Positions 45,672 to 55,843 are shown, counted from the stretch's first letter. The stretch is 64,000 nucleotides of DNA from Verrucomicrobiaceae bacterium (GCA_005791535.1 SXWH01000161.1:51461-115460); one strand, 5' to 3'. Program-made: numbers and translations. The notes: a model not told the origin generated them from the letters alone.

Positions 45672-46802
45672 ATGCCGGCAGGCTCCACCGCGTCCGGCAG
45701 GACCATTCGTCATCTTTATTTCCACATCCCGTTCTGTCCGAAGCTCTGCCCGTACTGCTGCTTCTACGTCGAGACAGGGGCGAGAAATAAGAATACAGAC
45801 TTCATCGAAGCGTTGCTCGCCGATGTCAGGCGAGCCGGAGAAGATTACGACCTCCGACCACGCACGATCTATTTCGGCGGCGGAACACCGAGCGCACTGC
45901 TTGAGGATCAACTCGCCATGCTGCTCGGCGGACTACGGGAGATACTCGATTGCTCGGAACTCGTCGAGTTTTCGCTCGAGGCGAATCCCGCCACAGTCCG
46001 TCCATCAAAAGCGCGACTGCTGCGAGAGCACGGCGTTTCGCGCGTAAGCCTCGGCGTCCAATCGTGGGATGATGCGCTGCTGAAGACCCTCGGTCGCGTG
46101 CATACCGCAGCCGCGGCGGAAAAGACCTATGAAACCCTGCGAGAGGCGGGCATCCCCGCGGTAAATCTCGATCTGATGTTCTCCGTCCCGGGACAGACCG
46201 AGGCGCAGTGGCACGCGACGCTTGAGAAAACAATCGCACTCCAATCCGATCACATTTCCACCTACTGCCTCACATACGAGGAGGACACCGAATACTTCCG
46301 CAAACTCACAGGCGGAACGTTCGTGCAGGACATCGAACTCGATGCGCGGCTTTTTGAATACACGATGGAGCGCCTCGGTGACGCCGGATTTTCGCAATAC
46401 GAGATCAGCAATCACGCCCGGCCCGGCTGTGAATCCCAACACAACAAAGCATACTGGCTTGGCTCGGACTATCTGGGCTTCGGGCCATCGGCGTTTTCGA
46501 CCGTCGGCCTGAAGCGGTGGGAAAACATCCGCAACACCGCGGAGTATACGAGCCGCGTGCTAGGCGGTAAATCGGCAGCGGAGTTCCGCGAGGAACTCAC
46601 ACCGGCGCAACGAGCGGGCGAGACGGCGGCATTTCGAATTCGAATGAGCGAAGGCATCCCGCTTCCGGAGCTGGCGCCGTGGAAGGACGAGATCGAACGC
46701 TTTGTATCCATCGGCCTCGTCGAGCATGTCGACCAGTCCGTCCGCCTCACCACCAGGGGCAAATTGCTCGCAGATAGCGTCGCGGAGATATTCATCGCAT
46801 GA
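45672..46802 (+). CDS. hemW: Radical SAM protein, HemW / oxygen-independent coproporphyrinogen oxidase-like
   Basis: 376 residues. The radical SAM cluster motif is in FCPKLCPYCCF (C-x3-C-x2-C), followed by YFGGGTPSALL and SLEANPATV, VSLGVQSWDDALLKTLGR and the C-terminal HemN_C region (YWLGSDYLGFGPSAFSTVG, SEGIPLPELA). It lacks the extended N-terminus of true HemN. HemW proteins are heme chaperones; HemN decarboxylates coproporphyrinogen III. This is more likely HemW by length and motif. Followed after 61 bp by panC. Confidence 0.9.
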   Translation: MPAGSTASGRTIRHLYFHIPFCPKLCPYCCFYVETGARNKNTDFIEALLADVRRAGEDYDLRPRTIYFGGGTPSALLEDQLAMLLGGLREILDCSELVEFSLEANPATVRPSKARLLREHGVSRVSLGVQSWDDALLKTLGRVHTAAAAEKTYETLREAGIPAVNLDLMFSVPGQTEAQWHATLEKTIALQSDHISTYCLTYEEDTEYFRKLTGGTFVQDIELDARLFEYTMERLGDAGFSQYEISNHARPGCESQHNKAYWLGSDYLGFGPSAFSTVGLKRWENIRNTAEYTSRVLGGKSAAEFREELTPAQRAGETAAFRIRMSEGIPLPELAPWKDEIERFVSIGLVEHVDQSVRLTTRGKLLADSVAEIFIA

Positions 46803-46863
46803 TCGCCCGCGACGGGAAGTCCGGTGTTGCGATGGACACACCGGAGTGATTTTCATCGCCAGA

Positions 46864-47703
46864 ATGAAAATCCTCAAAACCGCGAATGCGATGCGCAAAT
46901 GGCTCGATGCCACGACTGGGAGAACCGTGCTGGTGCCTACGATGGGAGCGCTTCACCGCGGACACGGAGCGCTGATCGAAAAAGCGCGCAAACTCGCCGG
47001 AAAGTCTGGCCGGGTGGTCGTGAGCATCTTTGTAAACCCGACGCAGTTCGGCCCGAAGGAAGACTTGTCGCGCTACCCCCGCCCGTTTTCCGCGGACGCG
47101 GAAATGTGCCAAAAACTCGGCGCAGACGCGATTTTTCATCCAACTCCGGAGACTGTGTATCCGCCGGGATTTTCGACTTATGTTGAAGAGCACTCGGTCG
47201 CAGCAGGGCTCTGCGGCGCGTCCCGGCCCGGACACTTCCGCGGCGTTTGCACCGTCGTGCTGAAGCTCTTCAATGTCTGCCGGCCGGATGTCGCTGTGTT
47301 CGGATTGAAGGACTTTCAGCAGTGTCGCGTGATCGCGCGAATGGCGCGGGACCTCGACGTTCCAGTCCGGCTTGTGTTCGCCCCAACGGTTCGCGAAAGC
47401 GACGGTCTCGCGATGAGTTCGCGAAACACCTACCTCGACGCCGAGCAAAGAGCGCAGGCTCCCGTCCTCCGGCGCGGCCTGCTGGCCGCACAAAAGGCAT
47501 TCCGCGCAGGCGAAACCTCAGCCGCCAAACTCACCGCCATCGTTGCGCGCCAAATCGCCACCGCGCCGATTGCAAGGGTCGATTACATCGCCGCTGTAGA
47601 CGGCGAATCGCTCGAGCCGGTCACCAAATTGAAGCGCGGAGACACAATCGCCCTCGCAGTATTTTTCGGAAAGACGCGGCTGATCGACAATATTCAGACC
47701 TGA
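46864..47703 (+). CDS. panC: Pantothenate synthetase
   Basis: 279 residues. PTMGALHRGHG (25-35) with the adenylation HxGH, VSIFVNPTQFGPKED, GHFRGVCTVVLKLFNV, VFGLKDFQQC and SSRNTYL, all hallmarks of PanC. It condenses pantoate with beta-alanine using ATP for coenzyme A synthesis. A longer frame from 46702 overlaps the hemW gene and lacks homology; ATG 46864 is chosen. No panB or panD beside it. Confidence 0.96.
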   Translation: MKILKTANAMRKWLDATTGRTVLVPTMGALHRGHGALIEKARKLAGKSGRVVVSIFVNPTQFGPKEDLSRYPRPFSADAEMCQKLGADAIFHPTPETVYPPGFSTYVEEHSVAAGLCGASRPGHFRGVCTVVLKLFNVCRPDVAVFGLKDFQQCRVIARMARDLDVPVRLVFAPTVRESDGLAMSSRNTYLDAEQRAQAPVLRRGLLAAQKAFRAGETSAAKLTAIVARQIATAPIARVDYIAAVDGESLEPVTKLKRGDTIALAVFFGKTRLIDNIQT

Positions 47704-47715
47704 CGCTTTCGCGGC

Positions 47716-48972
47716 TTACTTCGCCTTTAGTTCGTACTCGCCAGCGTTGAACGACATCATGTTCGACGCCCGCCCGATCTTGAACTCCTCAACAAGCGCG
47801 CCATCGCCCTGAAACACGGTGATTGCTTCACCCTCACGGCCAAGAACCGCCCATTTCAAGCCGGGCGTGTCGCTGAGATGAATTAGCGGCAGTCCGTCGG
47901 CGCTCTGGAGCATTGCACCACTCGCAGTCGTGGTGATCTTCAGCGCCAGTTCGCCCTTCGCATTATTCTGCTCCAGCGGATTGGGCCGCGTCGTGATTTT
48001 CACCTCGGGCTGCGCCTCGAAGGGCTTCGGCCTGCCGAGTTTCCCGGCGATATCCTCAAACTTCGCGCTCGCGAGAATGCGCTTCAGATAGACCACCTTC
48101 CACGCAGCCTTCGCGTCCTTTTTATCCGCACCTAGCGCGAGTGCGCGGACCCGCTGCTCGCCACCACCCTCTTCAATCAGAAAAATCGTCTCGCTCCAGT
48201 AGGAAGCAGCAATCTGCTGCGGCGCCGGCTCGCCCTGTCCATAAGCCAGCCTGCGGGCGAATTCACCGGATGCCGTGTATGCGCGGACTTCGCGACCCGC
48301 GGCAGTCTCGACGATTGCCCACGTCGTGTTCTCAAATCCCGGCGTCGCCGCGATTGCGCGTTCACCCTCGGCAAGCGCGATCTCCACGGCATCTGCACCT
48401 TCCTTGCGAATATGAATCGCGCCGTTCTCCACAACCGGAGTGATGTCGATCTTCGGGGTAGGCGCGCCAGCTTTTTTCATACTCCAGGAAAACTCCAACT
48501 GCTCCCCGCGGACATGCTCCAGCCAGACGTGAATCTCGTCGGTTCCGACATTCTTGACGCCAACTGCGCGAACCACGCGCGGGGAATCATCGGCTCGCAT
48601 CCAGTCGTTGCCATGATACGCGATTCCCTCGACTCCGATGTCCCCCACCATCCAGCCACGCACCGAGTATTTGCCCGGCGGCAATTCCGCGCCGGCGTTG
48701 TCCTTCCCATCCCATTTCGTGATGAAGCCATTCACACCGATGGTGAAATCCTTCTTCGTAGCCTCCGAGTGCAGCGTCCGGACCAGCTTTTGCGCAGCGT
48801 CGTAAACACCCACGCTCAACGTTCCATCCATCGGCGGAGGAACGAAGGAAATGCTCACTCCATTCGCGGAGGCGCCGGTCAGAGCAGGCGCGGCTGCGGC
48901 GGGCTTGTCCTGGGCAAAAACTCCCGAAGAGGCAACGAGGAGCGCGGCGAGAAAAACAGGGCGAATGGTCAT
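47716..48972 (-). CDS. Secreted protein with FlgD-like Ig domain
   Basis: 418 residues from ATG 48972. Signal peptide MTIRPVFLAALLVASSGVFAQ. Near 45-115 VGVYDAAQKLVRTLHSEA ... KWDGKDNAGAELPPGKYSVRGW is a FlgD/bacterial Ig-like beta-sandwich. The rest is beta-rich with WAIVETAAGREVRAYT and LKWAVLGREGEAITVFQGDGALVEEFKI, reminiscent of propeller-type repeats. No catalytic motif seen. Its start is 82 bp from the divergent helicase gene. The frame is open to 49077 but that part overlaps the helicase. Confidence 0.75.
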   Translation of the reverse strand: MTIRPVFLAALLVASSGVFAQDKPAAAAPALTGASANGVSISFVPPPMDGTLSVGVYDAAQKLVRTLHSEATKKDFTIGVNGFITKWDGKDNAGAELPPGKYSVRGWMVGDIGVEGIAYHGNDWMRADDSPRVVRAVGVKNVGTDEIHVWLEHVRGEQLEFSWSMKKAGAPTPKIDITPVVENGAIHIRKEGADAVEIALAEGERAIAATPGFENTTWAIVETAAGREVRAYTASGEFARRLAYGQGEPAPQQIAASYWSETIFLIEEGGGEQRVRALALGADKKDAKAAWKVVYLKRILASAKFEDIAGKLGRPKPFEAQPEVKITTRPNPLEQNNAKGELALKITTTASGAMLQSADGLPLIHLSDTPGLKWAVLGREGEAITVFQGDGALVEEFKIGRASNMMSFNAGEYELKAK

Positions 48973-49054
48973 AATCCAGCGCAAGCATGACGAAAGCTCA
49001 TGGTCAGTGCAAGCCACGCTTGCCTGCACAGTGCGCACCGCGTAATCGCCACGC

Positions 49055-51055
49055 GTGATTTCCATCGGCAGCGGCACCGCATCTGACTTTCCCGAGCGAA
49101 TCCGGCATATTTTTTCGCCGGAAGGGCTTCTCGGGCAGGCGGCAAATTTTGAGCAGCGCCGGGAGCAGCAGGAGATGGCCGTGGCCGTGGCAACCGCTCT
49201 GACTGAAGAGCGCCACCTCGTTGTGGAAGCGGGAACAGGCGTGGGAAAATCGCTCGCCTATTTGATTCCGTCGGTGTTGTGGGCAAAGGAGAAGAACAAG
49301 AAGGCGGTCATCTCGACTCATACGATCAATCTTCAGGAACAGCTCGTTTACAAGGACATCCCCATCGTCCGGAAGGTGCTCGGCGATATCCTCGGAGAGG
49401 ATGGATTCAGCGCGATGCTGTGGAAAGGTCGCGCCAACTATGTCTGCCCGAACCGCCTTGAGCGGGCCATGCAGCAAAGCGGCGAGCTGTTCACCGGCCC
49501 GGAGATTGAGGAACTCAAGCGCATCTGGGAATGGGCGCAAACGACGCAGGATGGCTCGCTTTCCGATCTCGCAGTGGATCCCGACAACGCAGTGTGGGCG
49601 CAGATTTGCAGCGAACCACACATCTGCACCACGAAGAGCTGTGGCAATAATCCGAAATGCCACTACCAGCGAGTCCGGAAGGCACTCATCTCCGCGGACG
49701 TCGTCGTGCTGAATCACACGCTCTTCTTCCTTTCGCTTGGCGGCGTCGCGGAGTCCGAGGAGAATGAAAGCGGCTACCTTTTTGCAAATGACTTCGTGAT
49801 CTTCGACGAGGCGCACACGGTCGAGGCGGTCGCATCGAAAATGATCGGCTTGAACGTATCGCAATACGGTCTCCGACACGCGCTGCAACGGCTCTACAAC
49901 CCGAAAACGAAGAAGGGCCTTTTTCAGATCCTGCGCAATGCCGACGGCGTGCGTGCGGTGACCGAAACGATGGACAAGAGTGACGAGTTTTTCGAGAAGG
50001 TGGGAACGACTGCGGACTTCAAGAAAGGAAAGGAGTTTCGCGTGCGGAATCCCGATTTCGTCCCCGACACCCTTAGCGGAGAACTCACAAAACTGCAGAC
50101 CCTCGTAGTCCAGACACTGAAGGCGACGGATGACGACATCACCAAGGCCGAACTGCAGGATCTCGGCAGGAAAATCCGCGATGCACGAAGCAGCCTCGCG
50201 ACGTTTTTGAAGCAGGATGCCGAGGACTACGTTTACTGGGTGGAGCAGAGCGGCAAGACGGGAAATCTGCACAACCTTCACGCCGCGCCCATCGACGTCG
50301 CAGCGCATCTCCGTGCCCTGCTTTTTCGCGAAAACCATTCCGCCATTCTTACGAGCGCGACGTTGAGCGTCGGCGGAGAGAGCCTCGACTACTTCCGCAA
50401 CCGCATCGGCGCAGAGGAAGTCCCGGGCCGGCAGGTCGGCTCACCATTTGATTACGAGCGGCAGATGCGGCTCTATGTGACGAAGAAAATGCCCGACCCC
50501 CGCGATGCAGACTATGTCGAAGCGCTCGCGCGCCGCATCGAGGAATTCGTCCAGCTCACCGATGGACGCGCCTTCGTTCTCTTCACCAGCTATCGCACGA
50601 TGCAGGACGTCGCCGCGATTTGCCGCGAGCCGTTTGATGAGAAGCACGACTGGAAGCTTCTCGTCCAGGGCGAGGGGCTCTCCCGCACCCGACTCATCGC
50701 GGAGTTCAAACGCGATGAAAAACACGTGCTCTTCGGAACGAAAAGTTTTTGGAGCGGCGTCGATGTTCCAGGAGAGGCGCTGAGCAACGTCATCATTACA
50801 CGCCTTCCGTTTGCCGTTCCGGATACGCCGCTAATCGAAGCACGGCTCGAAGCCATTGAGGCCGCGGGCGGAAATTCGTTCGGCGATTATTCGCTGCCCG
50901 AGGCAATTCTGGAACTACGTCAGGGAGTCGGACGGCTCATCCGCACGAAAAGCGACAAGGGCATCGTCGTGATTCTCGACCCCCGAATTCTCACGAAACG
51001 TTACGGGCAGTCATTCCTCAACGCCCTGCCCAAGTGTCCAATCGAAATCGTCTAG
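49055..51055 (+). CDS. dinG: DinG/XPD-type ATP-dependent DNA helicase
   Basis: 666 residues, GTG start. Superfamily 2 iron-sulfur helicase: Walker A AGTGVGKS (59-66), motif Ia [16 protein letters not shown], four cysteines between helicase motifs I and II ([23 protein letters not shown]) as in the Fe-S cluster of DinG/XPD, DEAH near 251, motif [13 protein letters not shown], motif [13 protein letters not shown], motif [16 protein letters not shown] and motif [19 protein letters not shown]. DinG unwinds DNA-RNA hybrids and displaced structures in repair. Divergent from the FlgD-Ig gene. Confidence 0.9.
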   Translation: MISIGSGTASDFPERIRHIFSPEGLLGQAANFEQRREQQEMAVAVATALTEERHLVVEAGTGVGKSLAYLIPSVLWAKEKNKKAVISTHTINLQEQLVYKDIPIVRKVLGDILGEDGFSAMLWKGRANYVCPNRLERAMQQSGELFTGPEIEELKRIWEWAQTTQDGSLSDLAVDPDNAVWAQICSEPHICTTKSCGNNPKCHYQRVRKALISADVVVLNHTLFFLSLGGVAESEENESGYLFANDFVIFDEAHTVEAVASKMIGLNVSQYGLRHALQRLYNPKTKKGLFQILRNADGVRAVTETMDKSDEFFEKVGTTADFKKGKEFRVRNPDFVPDTLSGELTKLQTLVVQTLKATDDDITKAELQDLGRKIRDARSSLATFLKQDAEDYVYWVEQSGKTGNLHNLHAAPIDVAAHLRALLFRENHSAILTSATLSVGGESLDYFRNRIGAEEVPGRQVGSPFDYERQMRLYVTKKMPDPRDADYVEALARRIEEFVQLTDGRAFVLFTSYRTMQDVAAICREPFDEKHDWKLLVQGEGLSRTRLIAEFKRDEKHVLFGTKSFWSGVDVPGEALSNVIITRLPFAVPDTPLIEARLEAIEAAGGNSFGDYSLPEAILELRQGVGRLIRTKSDKGIVVILDPRILTKRYGQSFLNALPKCPIEIV

Positions 51056-51142
51056 GAACTCTCAAATGCGTTCCTCAAAACAGCCGCGCCCGCACTTGCA
51101 CCTTGTCCCCGTCCGCGCACATCGCTTTCATTCACCCAATCC

Positions 51143-53011
51143 ATGACGTGGACCATTCCCATCGCAGCACAACTTTTCTCGCTGCCCGCCGGCGCCGTCG
51201 GCTGGCAGATCGGCTTCGTGCTGGCACTGCTAGCCGTGGCTGTCGTGCTTTTTGCGATGGAAAAGGTCTCCGTCGATATCATCACATTCTGCGTGCTCAT
51301 TCCGCTTATCCTCGCGGGAATTCTGACACCCGAGGAAGCGTTCAAGGGCTTTAGCAGCGAAGCGGTCGTCTCGCTCGCGGCGATTTTCGTAATCTCCGGC
51401 GCCCTCACATCCACCGGTGTTCTGGATCTCGTCGGCAGTCGCATCATGAAAATCGGCGGCGGCGGTGAGGCGAAGACGATCGGGATTTTGATGCTGATCG
51501 CATGCGCAGTCTCCGCGGTAATGAACAACACGACCGTCACGGCCATGTTCACACCGGCGGTCGTCGTGCTTGCGAGGCGAACGGGCATCAGCCCTTCAAA
51601 AATTCTAATGCCGCTTGCGTTTGCCGCCATCATGGGCGGGACGCTCACGCTGATCGGCACATCCACGAACATCGCCGTAAACAACTATCTCAGCAAAAAC
51701 GGATACACCGATATCGGCATGTTCGAAGTGACACCAGCGGGTCTGGTGATCTGCATCGTGGGAATGCTCTACATGATGCTCATCGGCCGTAAACAACTGG
51801 TCGCGCGCGCAGACGAGAGCCTCGCGGCGAACTACGGAATGCGCGAGTACCTGAGCGAGATTATCATCATGCCCGGCTCTCCGCTCATCGGGCAGCGGAG
51901 CTTTGATTGCGACCTCAGCATACTTGAATTCCGGATCCTGAAAGTCATCCGCGGCGAAGAGCAACTCGTGCCCGATTCACGCGTGCTGCTTGAGCAGGGC
52001 GACGTGCTACTCGTGGAAGGAAAAGTCGAGAACCTGATGAAGGTTAAGCGCATCGAAGGCATCGAGATTAAAGCCGAGGCGAAACTCGGCGACCTCGCGC
52101 TCAAGGGAGCAAACTTCCGAATCGCCGAGATGCTCATCACCCTGCAGAGCGAGGTCAATGGCCGCACTCTCCGCGAAGCGGACTTCCGCTCAAAGTACGG
52201 CATCACCGTGCTCGCGGTTTACCGCCACGGACAATCCCTCGTGGAAAGCATCGGCAGCGTTCCACTACGGACCGGCGACGTTCTGCTCGTACAGGCCCCG
52301 GAGGAAAACATCGCGAACGCCCGCGAGAAATACGGCCTCTCCATGCTGGATGAAGTGCGGCCAACGACCTACAATCCGCGGCTTGGCATACGAACGGTCG
52401 TGCTCTTCCTCCTCGCAATTGCAGGAAGCACGATTCCTTTCATCCCGGGACAGGCGAAAGACGGAGTTCAAACGTGGACCGCGCTCCCGGTTTCGGTCGC
52501 GTTCCTGATTGCCGCCGTCGGCACCGTATCCATTCGCGCCATCACGGTGGAAAAGGCATACGAGTTTGTGGACTGGAAGCTCATCATCCTCATCGGCGGG
52601 ATGACGGCATTTGGTCAGGCGATGACCAACACCAAAACCGCGGACTTTCTGGCGAACATGGTCATCGCACTCTCCGGAGGGATGGGCCCGTTTTTCGTGA
52701 TGGCCGGCTTTTTCATCCTCACCGTCCTTCTCACTCAACCAATGTCCAACGCAGCTGCCGCGCTCGTCGTGCTGCCGGTCGCTATCACCGCAGCGAAACA
52801 ACTCGGCGCAAACGAACACAGCTTCGCGATGGCCGTCATGCTCGCGGCATCGGTTTCATTCATCACGCCATTCGAGCCATCATGCCTGCTTGTTTACGCG
52901 CCTGGGAAATACCGCTTCCGCGATTTCGTGAAGGTCGGCAGCGGCCTCACTCTTGCGCTCTCCATCGCGATGCTTCTGCTCATTCCCCTGCTCTGGCCTC
53001 TCACGAAGTAG
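51143..53011 (+). CDS. SLC13-family permease with two TrkA-C domains
   Basis: 622 residues. Transmembrane bundles at the N-terminal (IGFVLALLAVAVVLFAMEK to LVICIVGMLYMMLI) and C-terminal thirds, with the SLC13 hairpins AVMNNTTVTAMFTPAVV and GGTLTLIGTSTNIAVN, and the paired C-terminal LTQPMSNAAAALVVLPVAI and SFITPFEPSCLLVYAPG. Between them (about 230-420) are two RCK/TrkA-C ligand domains (GSPLIGQRSFDCDLSILEFRILKVIRGEEQLVP, LREADFRSKYGITVLAVYRHG). Members transport dicarboxylates or sulfate; the TrkA-C pair is common in bacterial sulfate/silicate-like branch and suggests regulated transport. Five bp before an SGNH hydrolase gene. Confidence 0.9.
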   Translation: MTWTIPIAAQLFSLPAGAVGWQIGFVLALLAVAVVLFAMEKVSVDIITFCVLIPLILAGILTPEEAFKGFSSEAVVSLAAIFVISGALTSTGVLDLVGSRIMKIGGGGEAKTIGILMLIACAVSAVMNNTTVTAMFTPAVVVLARRTGISPSKILMPLAFAAIMGGTLTLIGTSTNIAVNNYLSKNGYTDIGMFEVTPAGLVICIVGMLYMMLIGRKQLVARADESLAANYGMREYLSEIIIMPGSPLIGQRSFDCDLSILEFRILKVIRGEEQLVPDSRVLLEQGDVLLVEGKVENLMKVKRIEGIEIKAEAKLGDLALKGANFRIAEMLITLQSEVNGRTLREADFRSKYGITVLAVYRHGQSLVESIGSVPLRTGDVLLVQAPEENIANAREKYGLSMLDEVRPTTYNPRLGIRTVVLFLLAIAGSTIPFIPGQAKDGVQTWTALPVSVAFLIAAVGTVSIRAITVEKAYEFVDWKLIILIGGMTAFGQAMTNTKTADFLANMVIALSGGMGPFFVMAGFFILTVLLTQPMSNAAAALVVLPVAITAAKQLGANEHSFAMAVMLAASVSFITPFEPSCLLVYAPGKYRFRDFVKVGSGLTLALSIAMLLLIPLLWPLTK

Positions 53012-53015
53012 GAAG

Positions 53016-54083
53016 ATGAAAATGCTCCTGCACGCGTGCATCGCCGCTCTCGCCCCGCTCACGCTTTGCGCAGGAAGCCTCACGGAGAATGAATCACTCT
53101 TCTTCACAGGCGAATCCCGCGCCAACGCGACTGCGCGACTGCTACGAATTCCCGACAAAACTCCGATTCTAAAATCATCCTCGCTCGAGGTGACTTACGA
53201 AGCCGGGCGCGACTTTTCATGGAAGCCAGGGACCCGGGATTTGCAGCTCACCGCGGATTCACGCATCCCGTTTAGAACAAGCGCTGAACTTCACCCGAAG
53301 CCCAATTCCCCGAACTCCTACAAAGCCCAACGCGACAGCGAGAATTGGATGTTTTACGGCCCCGGTCGCGTCATGCACGACCTCCAGGCCACCGCAACTT
53401 ACGAGAGCAACGACGACTGGAGCGCGCCGAAAATCACGCCCGCCCCCGACTCTCAACTCGGCAGCCTTCGCGCCAAGCTGAAGCCCGGGCAGGCCGTAAA
53501 AATCGTCGTGCTCGGCGACAGCATTTCAACGGAGGCCGATGCATCAGCGATTTCAAACACCGCTCCGAATCAACCCGGCTATCCGACGCTTGTCGCTCAA
53601 TCACTCGAGGCTTCCACCGGAGCGAAGATCGCGCTGCGAAATCTCTCGAAAGGTGGAATGGACGCCGCATGGGGAATCTCGCGCACAGCCGACGCTATCG
53701 CGGAGCAACCGGATCTTTTCATCGTCGCTTTCGGCATGAACGACGCATCGGGGCGCAAGACGCCAGAGGCCTACTCCGATTCCATCCGAAAGATCATCGA
53801 ACCCGTCCGCTCCGCGCTGCCGGCCTGCCGCATCATTCTTGTTTCAACAATGACCGCAAACGAGGAATGGAGCCACTCGGCGCATGACCTTTATCCACGC
53901 TACGCCGAAGCGCTCGCAAAATTGACCGGCGACGGAATCGCGCTCGCCGACGTCACCGCGACCTGGACCGCCATCGCTTCACGCAAGAAGCACATGGATA
54001 TTTCCGGCAACGGCCTCAACCACCCTAACGACTACGGGCATCGCATTTACGCGGACGTGATTTTGAAAACCATCGGACCATGA
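53016..54083 (+). CDS. Secreted SGNH/GDSL hydrolase
   Basis: 355 residues from ATG 53016, 5 bp after the permease stop. Signal MKMLLHACIAALAPLTLCAG, an N-terminal beta domain (LEVTYEAGRDFSWKPGTRDLQL), then an SGNH core: IVVLGDSISTEAD (Ser), RNLSKGGMDAAWG (Gly), FIVAFGMNDASGRKTP (Asn) and NGLNHPNDYGHRIYADV (Asp/His). These act as carbohydrate or acyl esterases; substrate unknown. It is followed by an ArsC-like gene with 4-bp overlap. Confidence 0.88.
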   Translation: MKMLLHACIAALAPLTLCAGSLTENESLFFTGESRANATARLLRIPDKTPILKSSSLEVTYEAGRDFSWKPGTRDLQLTADSRIPFRTSAELHPKPNSPNSYKAQRDSENWMFYGPGRVMHDLQATATYESNDDWSAPKITPAPDSQLGSLRAKLKPGQAVKIVVLGDSISTEADASAISNTAPNQPGYPTLVAQSLEASTGAKIALRNLSKGGMDAAWGISRTADAIAEQPDLFIVAFGMNDASGRKTPEAYSDSIRKIIEPVRSALPACRIILVSTMTANEEWSHSAHDLYPRYAEALAKLTGDGIALADVTATWTAIASRKKHMDISGNGLNHPNDYGHRIYADVILKTIGP

Positions 54084-54436
54084 AAGTATTCATCTACGAC
54101 AAGTGCGACACGTGCCGGAAGGCGGTGAAGTTTTTGAACGATCGAGCGATCAAATCCACATTCGTCCCCATCCGCGAAACGCCGCCAACCGTCGCAGAGT
54201 TAAAGCGGATGCTCGGCTACGTGGGAGATATGAAGCGACTGTTCAATACCAGCGGCCTCGACTACAAGTCGCTCAACATGAAAGAGCGTCTTCCGAAACT
54301 CACCGAAGCCGAAGCGCTCGCACTGCTCTCGGCCAACGGCAATCTCGTGAAGCGGCCGTTCGCACTGACGAAGTCCGGAGGTACCACGGGATTCAAACCC
54401 GATGAATGGGAGACGTTCATCCGGAGCGACGCGTAA
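54080..54436 (+). CDS. ArsC/Spx-family thioredoxin-fold protein
   Basis: 118 residues, ATGA overlap with the hydrolase gene. Thioredoxin fold: VFIYDKCDTCRKAVKFLNDR with Cys9 and Cys12, ELKRMLGYVGDMKRLFNTSG, MKERLPKLTEAEALALLSANGNLVKRPFALT, and a C-terminal GFKPDEWETFI. The CxxC resembles the Spx/YffB-type rather than the single-Cys arsenate reductase, so arsenate reduction is not assured. No ars genes adjoin. Its place behind two transport/hydrolase genes gives no further hint. Confidence 0.88.
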   Translation: MKVFIYDKCDTCRKAVKFLNDRAIKSTFVPIRETPPTVAELKRMLGYVGDMKRLFNTSGLDYKSLNMKERLPKLTEAEALALLSANGNLVKRPFALTKSGGTTGFKPDEWETFIRSDA

Positions 54437-54463
54437 CCCCGGCGAGTGCCGCCCGCTACTGCA

Positions 54464-55543
54464 TCACACCGGCAAATCGATCCACCGCCCTGTGGTCGCT
54501 GATTCAATTGCCGCATCCATCACAGCCTGCGCTGCAGCGCCCTCGTGGAAGCTGGGGACCGCAGGGCGTCCGGTCCGGATCGCATCCACGAACTCGAAAG
54601 CCTGATCGTAGCGGAACGTGATCAGCGGATCACCCACGCTCGGGTCGCGCGGCGAACCGGGCCACGTCCAGAATTCCCGCGGAACGGGAAGCGGCGCAAG
54701 TCCGGGGCCGCCAACTTTACCGAAGATGAGCTCATTCCATTGACCCGTCGTGAACTCGAATGTTCCTTCGCTGCCGTTCACTTCGACATAGTCCAGCGAG
54801 CGCCACGATTCATTGCGCCCGCTCGCGAGCTTCGAGCTCTCCAGCACGCCCGTCGCGCCATTCACAAAGTCTGCGAGAATCGCCACCCAGTCCTCGGTGT
54901 CGTTCGGCGATCCTCCACGGACGGGCGTGAGGTTCTTGACGTTGGCCACCATGCGCTTCATCGGACCGATCAGGTGTTGGGCAAAATTGATGCGATGGCT
55001 GAGCATGTCGCCCAATTCCCCCGTCCCGGCCAGAGCCTTCACCTGCCGCCAGCCGAGATTGCGGGTTCCCCAATCCTGCAACCGGCAGGAACGGAAATGA
55101 TATGGCTGACCGAGATCGCCGCGATCGATCAAATGGCGCAGATAACGCATCGCGGGAACAAATCGATAGGTAAACGCCGTCATGTGCCGAACGTTGGCCT
55201 TGTCCGCCGCGGCAGCCATTTCCCGGGCATCGGCGGCAGACATGGCGATCGGCTTCTCGCAAAGCACGTGCTTGCCATGCGCAATCGCAGCGAGCGCGAT
55301 GGGTTTGTGCGAGATGTTCGGAGTGGCGATGATAACCGCGTGCACATCATCGCGCTTCACAATGTCCTCGAAGTTCGTGGAAACAGCCACATCACCGATT
55401 TGCGCGCGCGCCTTTTCAAGTGTCGCCTCGCTCGTGTCACACAGCGCAGAAACGCGCACGTCCTTGCAAAGCGCAAGGCCGGGAAGATGATTCTGCAGCG
55501 TGATGCCGCCGGTGCCGATGATCGCGAAATTCAGGGTGCTCAT
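54464..55543 (-). CDS. Gfo/Idh/MocA-family oxidoreductase
   Basis: 359 residues from ATG 55543. Rossmann fold with FAIIGTGGITLQNHLPGL, IATPNISHKPIALAAI, the GKHVLCEKPIAM catalytic lysine segment and the MLSHRINFAQHL in the C-terminal GFO_IDH_MocA_C half (GELGDMLSH). NAD(P)-dependent oxidation of sugars or inositols is typical. The nearby upstream ATG at 55567 adds eight residues (weak). Convergent to the ArsC-like gene with 27 bp between. Confidence 0.9.
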   Translation of the reverse strand: MSTLNFAIIGTGGITLQNHLPGLALCKDVRVSALCDTSEATLEKARAQIGDVAVSTNFEDIVKRDDVHAVIIATPNISHKPIALAAIAHGKHVLCEKPIAMSAADAREMAAAADKANVRHMTAFTYRFVPAMRYLRHLIDRGDLGQPYHFRSCRLQDWGTRNLGWRQVKALAGTGELGDMLSHRINFAQHLIGPMKRMVANVKNLTPVRGGSPNDTEDWVAILADFVNGATGVLESSKLASGRNESWRSLDYVEVNGSEGTFEFTTGQWNELIFGKVGGPGLAPLPVPREFWTWPGSPRDPSVGDPLITFRYDQAFEFVDAIRTGRPAVPSFHEGAAAQAVMDAAIESATTGRWIDLPV

Positions 55544-55656
55544 TACCCGGAAAGAACAGCGGGACACGACGCGGCGGGCAAGCGGTTCTTTGGCGCGACT
55601 GCGAAAGTTGTAATTGCCCCTCGTCGTTTCGGGACTCGGTGCGGGGCTTCTGTTCT

Positions 55657-55782
55657 ATGGGCGACGAATCACCAAAAACCAACAACAAGGCAGCATCACA
55701 AAAACAGGCGAAGTCCGCCGCAGATAACCAGCGCAAAAGCGCGGCAGCCGCAGCCAAAGCCGCTCCAGAGCCGAAGAAATAG
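55657..55782 (+). CDS. 41-residue Lys/Ala-rich basic protein
   Basis: ATG 55657 to TAG 55780-55782, too short for ordinary gene callers. The peptide starts MGDESPKTNNKAASQKQAKS and ends KAAPEPKK; low-complexity, highly basic, no hydrophobic part. I recall similar MGDKSPK-type tiny proteins annotated in Verrucomicrobiota and Planctomycetes; that resemblance rests on memory. It starts 114 bp from the divergent oxidoreductase. Convergent to the two-component sensor gene; hairpins lie between. Confidence 0.6.
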   Translation: MGDESPKTNNKAASQKQAKSAADNQRKSAAAAAKAAPEPKK

Positions 55783-55806
55783 CACAACTGCGCAAGACAC
55801 ACGCAT

Positions 55807-55832
55807 CCGGAGCACTGAAACTCCGGCCGGAG
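55807..55832. terminator. Overlapping dyads between convergent genes
   Basis: CCGGAG-8 nt-CTCCGG (55807-55826), whose right arm continues into CTCCGGCCGGAG (55821-55832), a 12-bp perfect palindrome. It lies between the 41-residue gene and the sensor kinase stop; possible bidirectional terminator, no T-run. Confidence 0.4.
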
Positions 55833-55843
55833 AATCATCGCTT

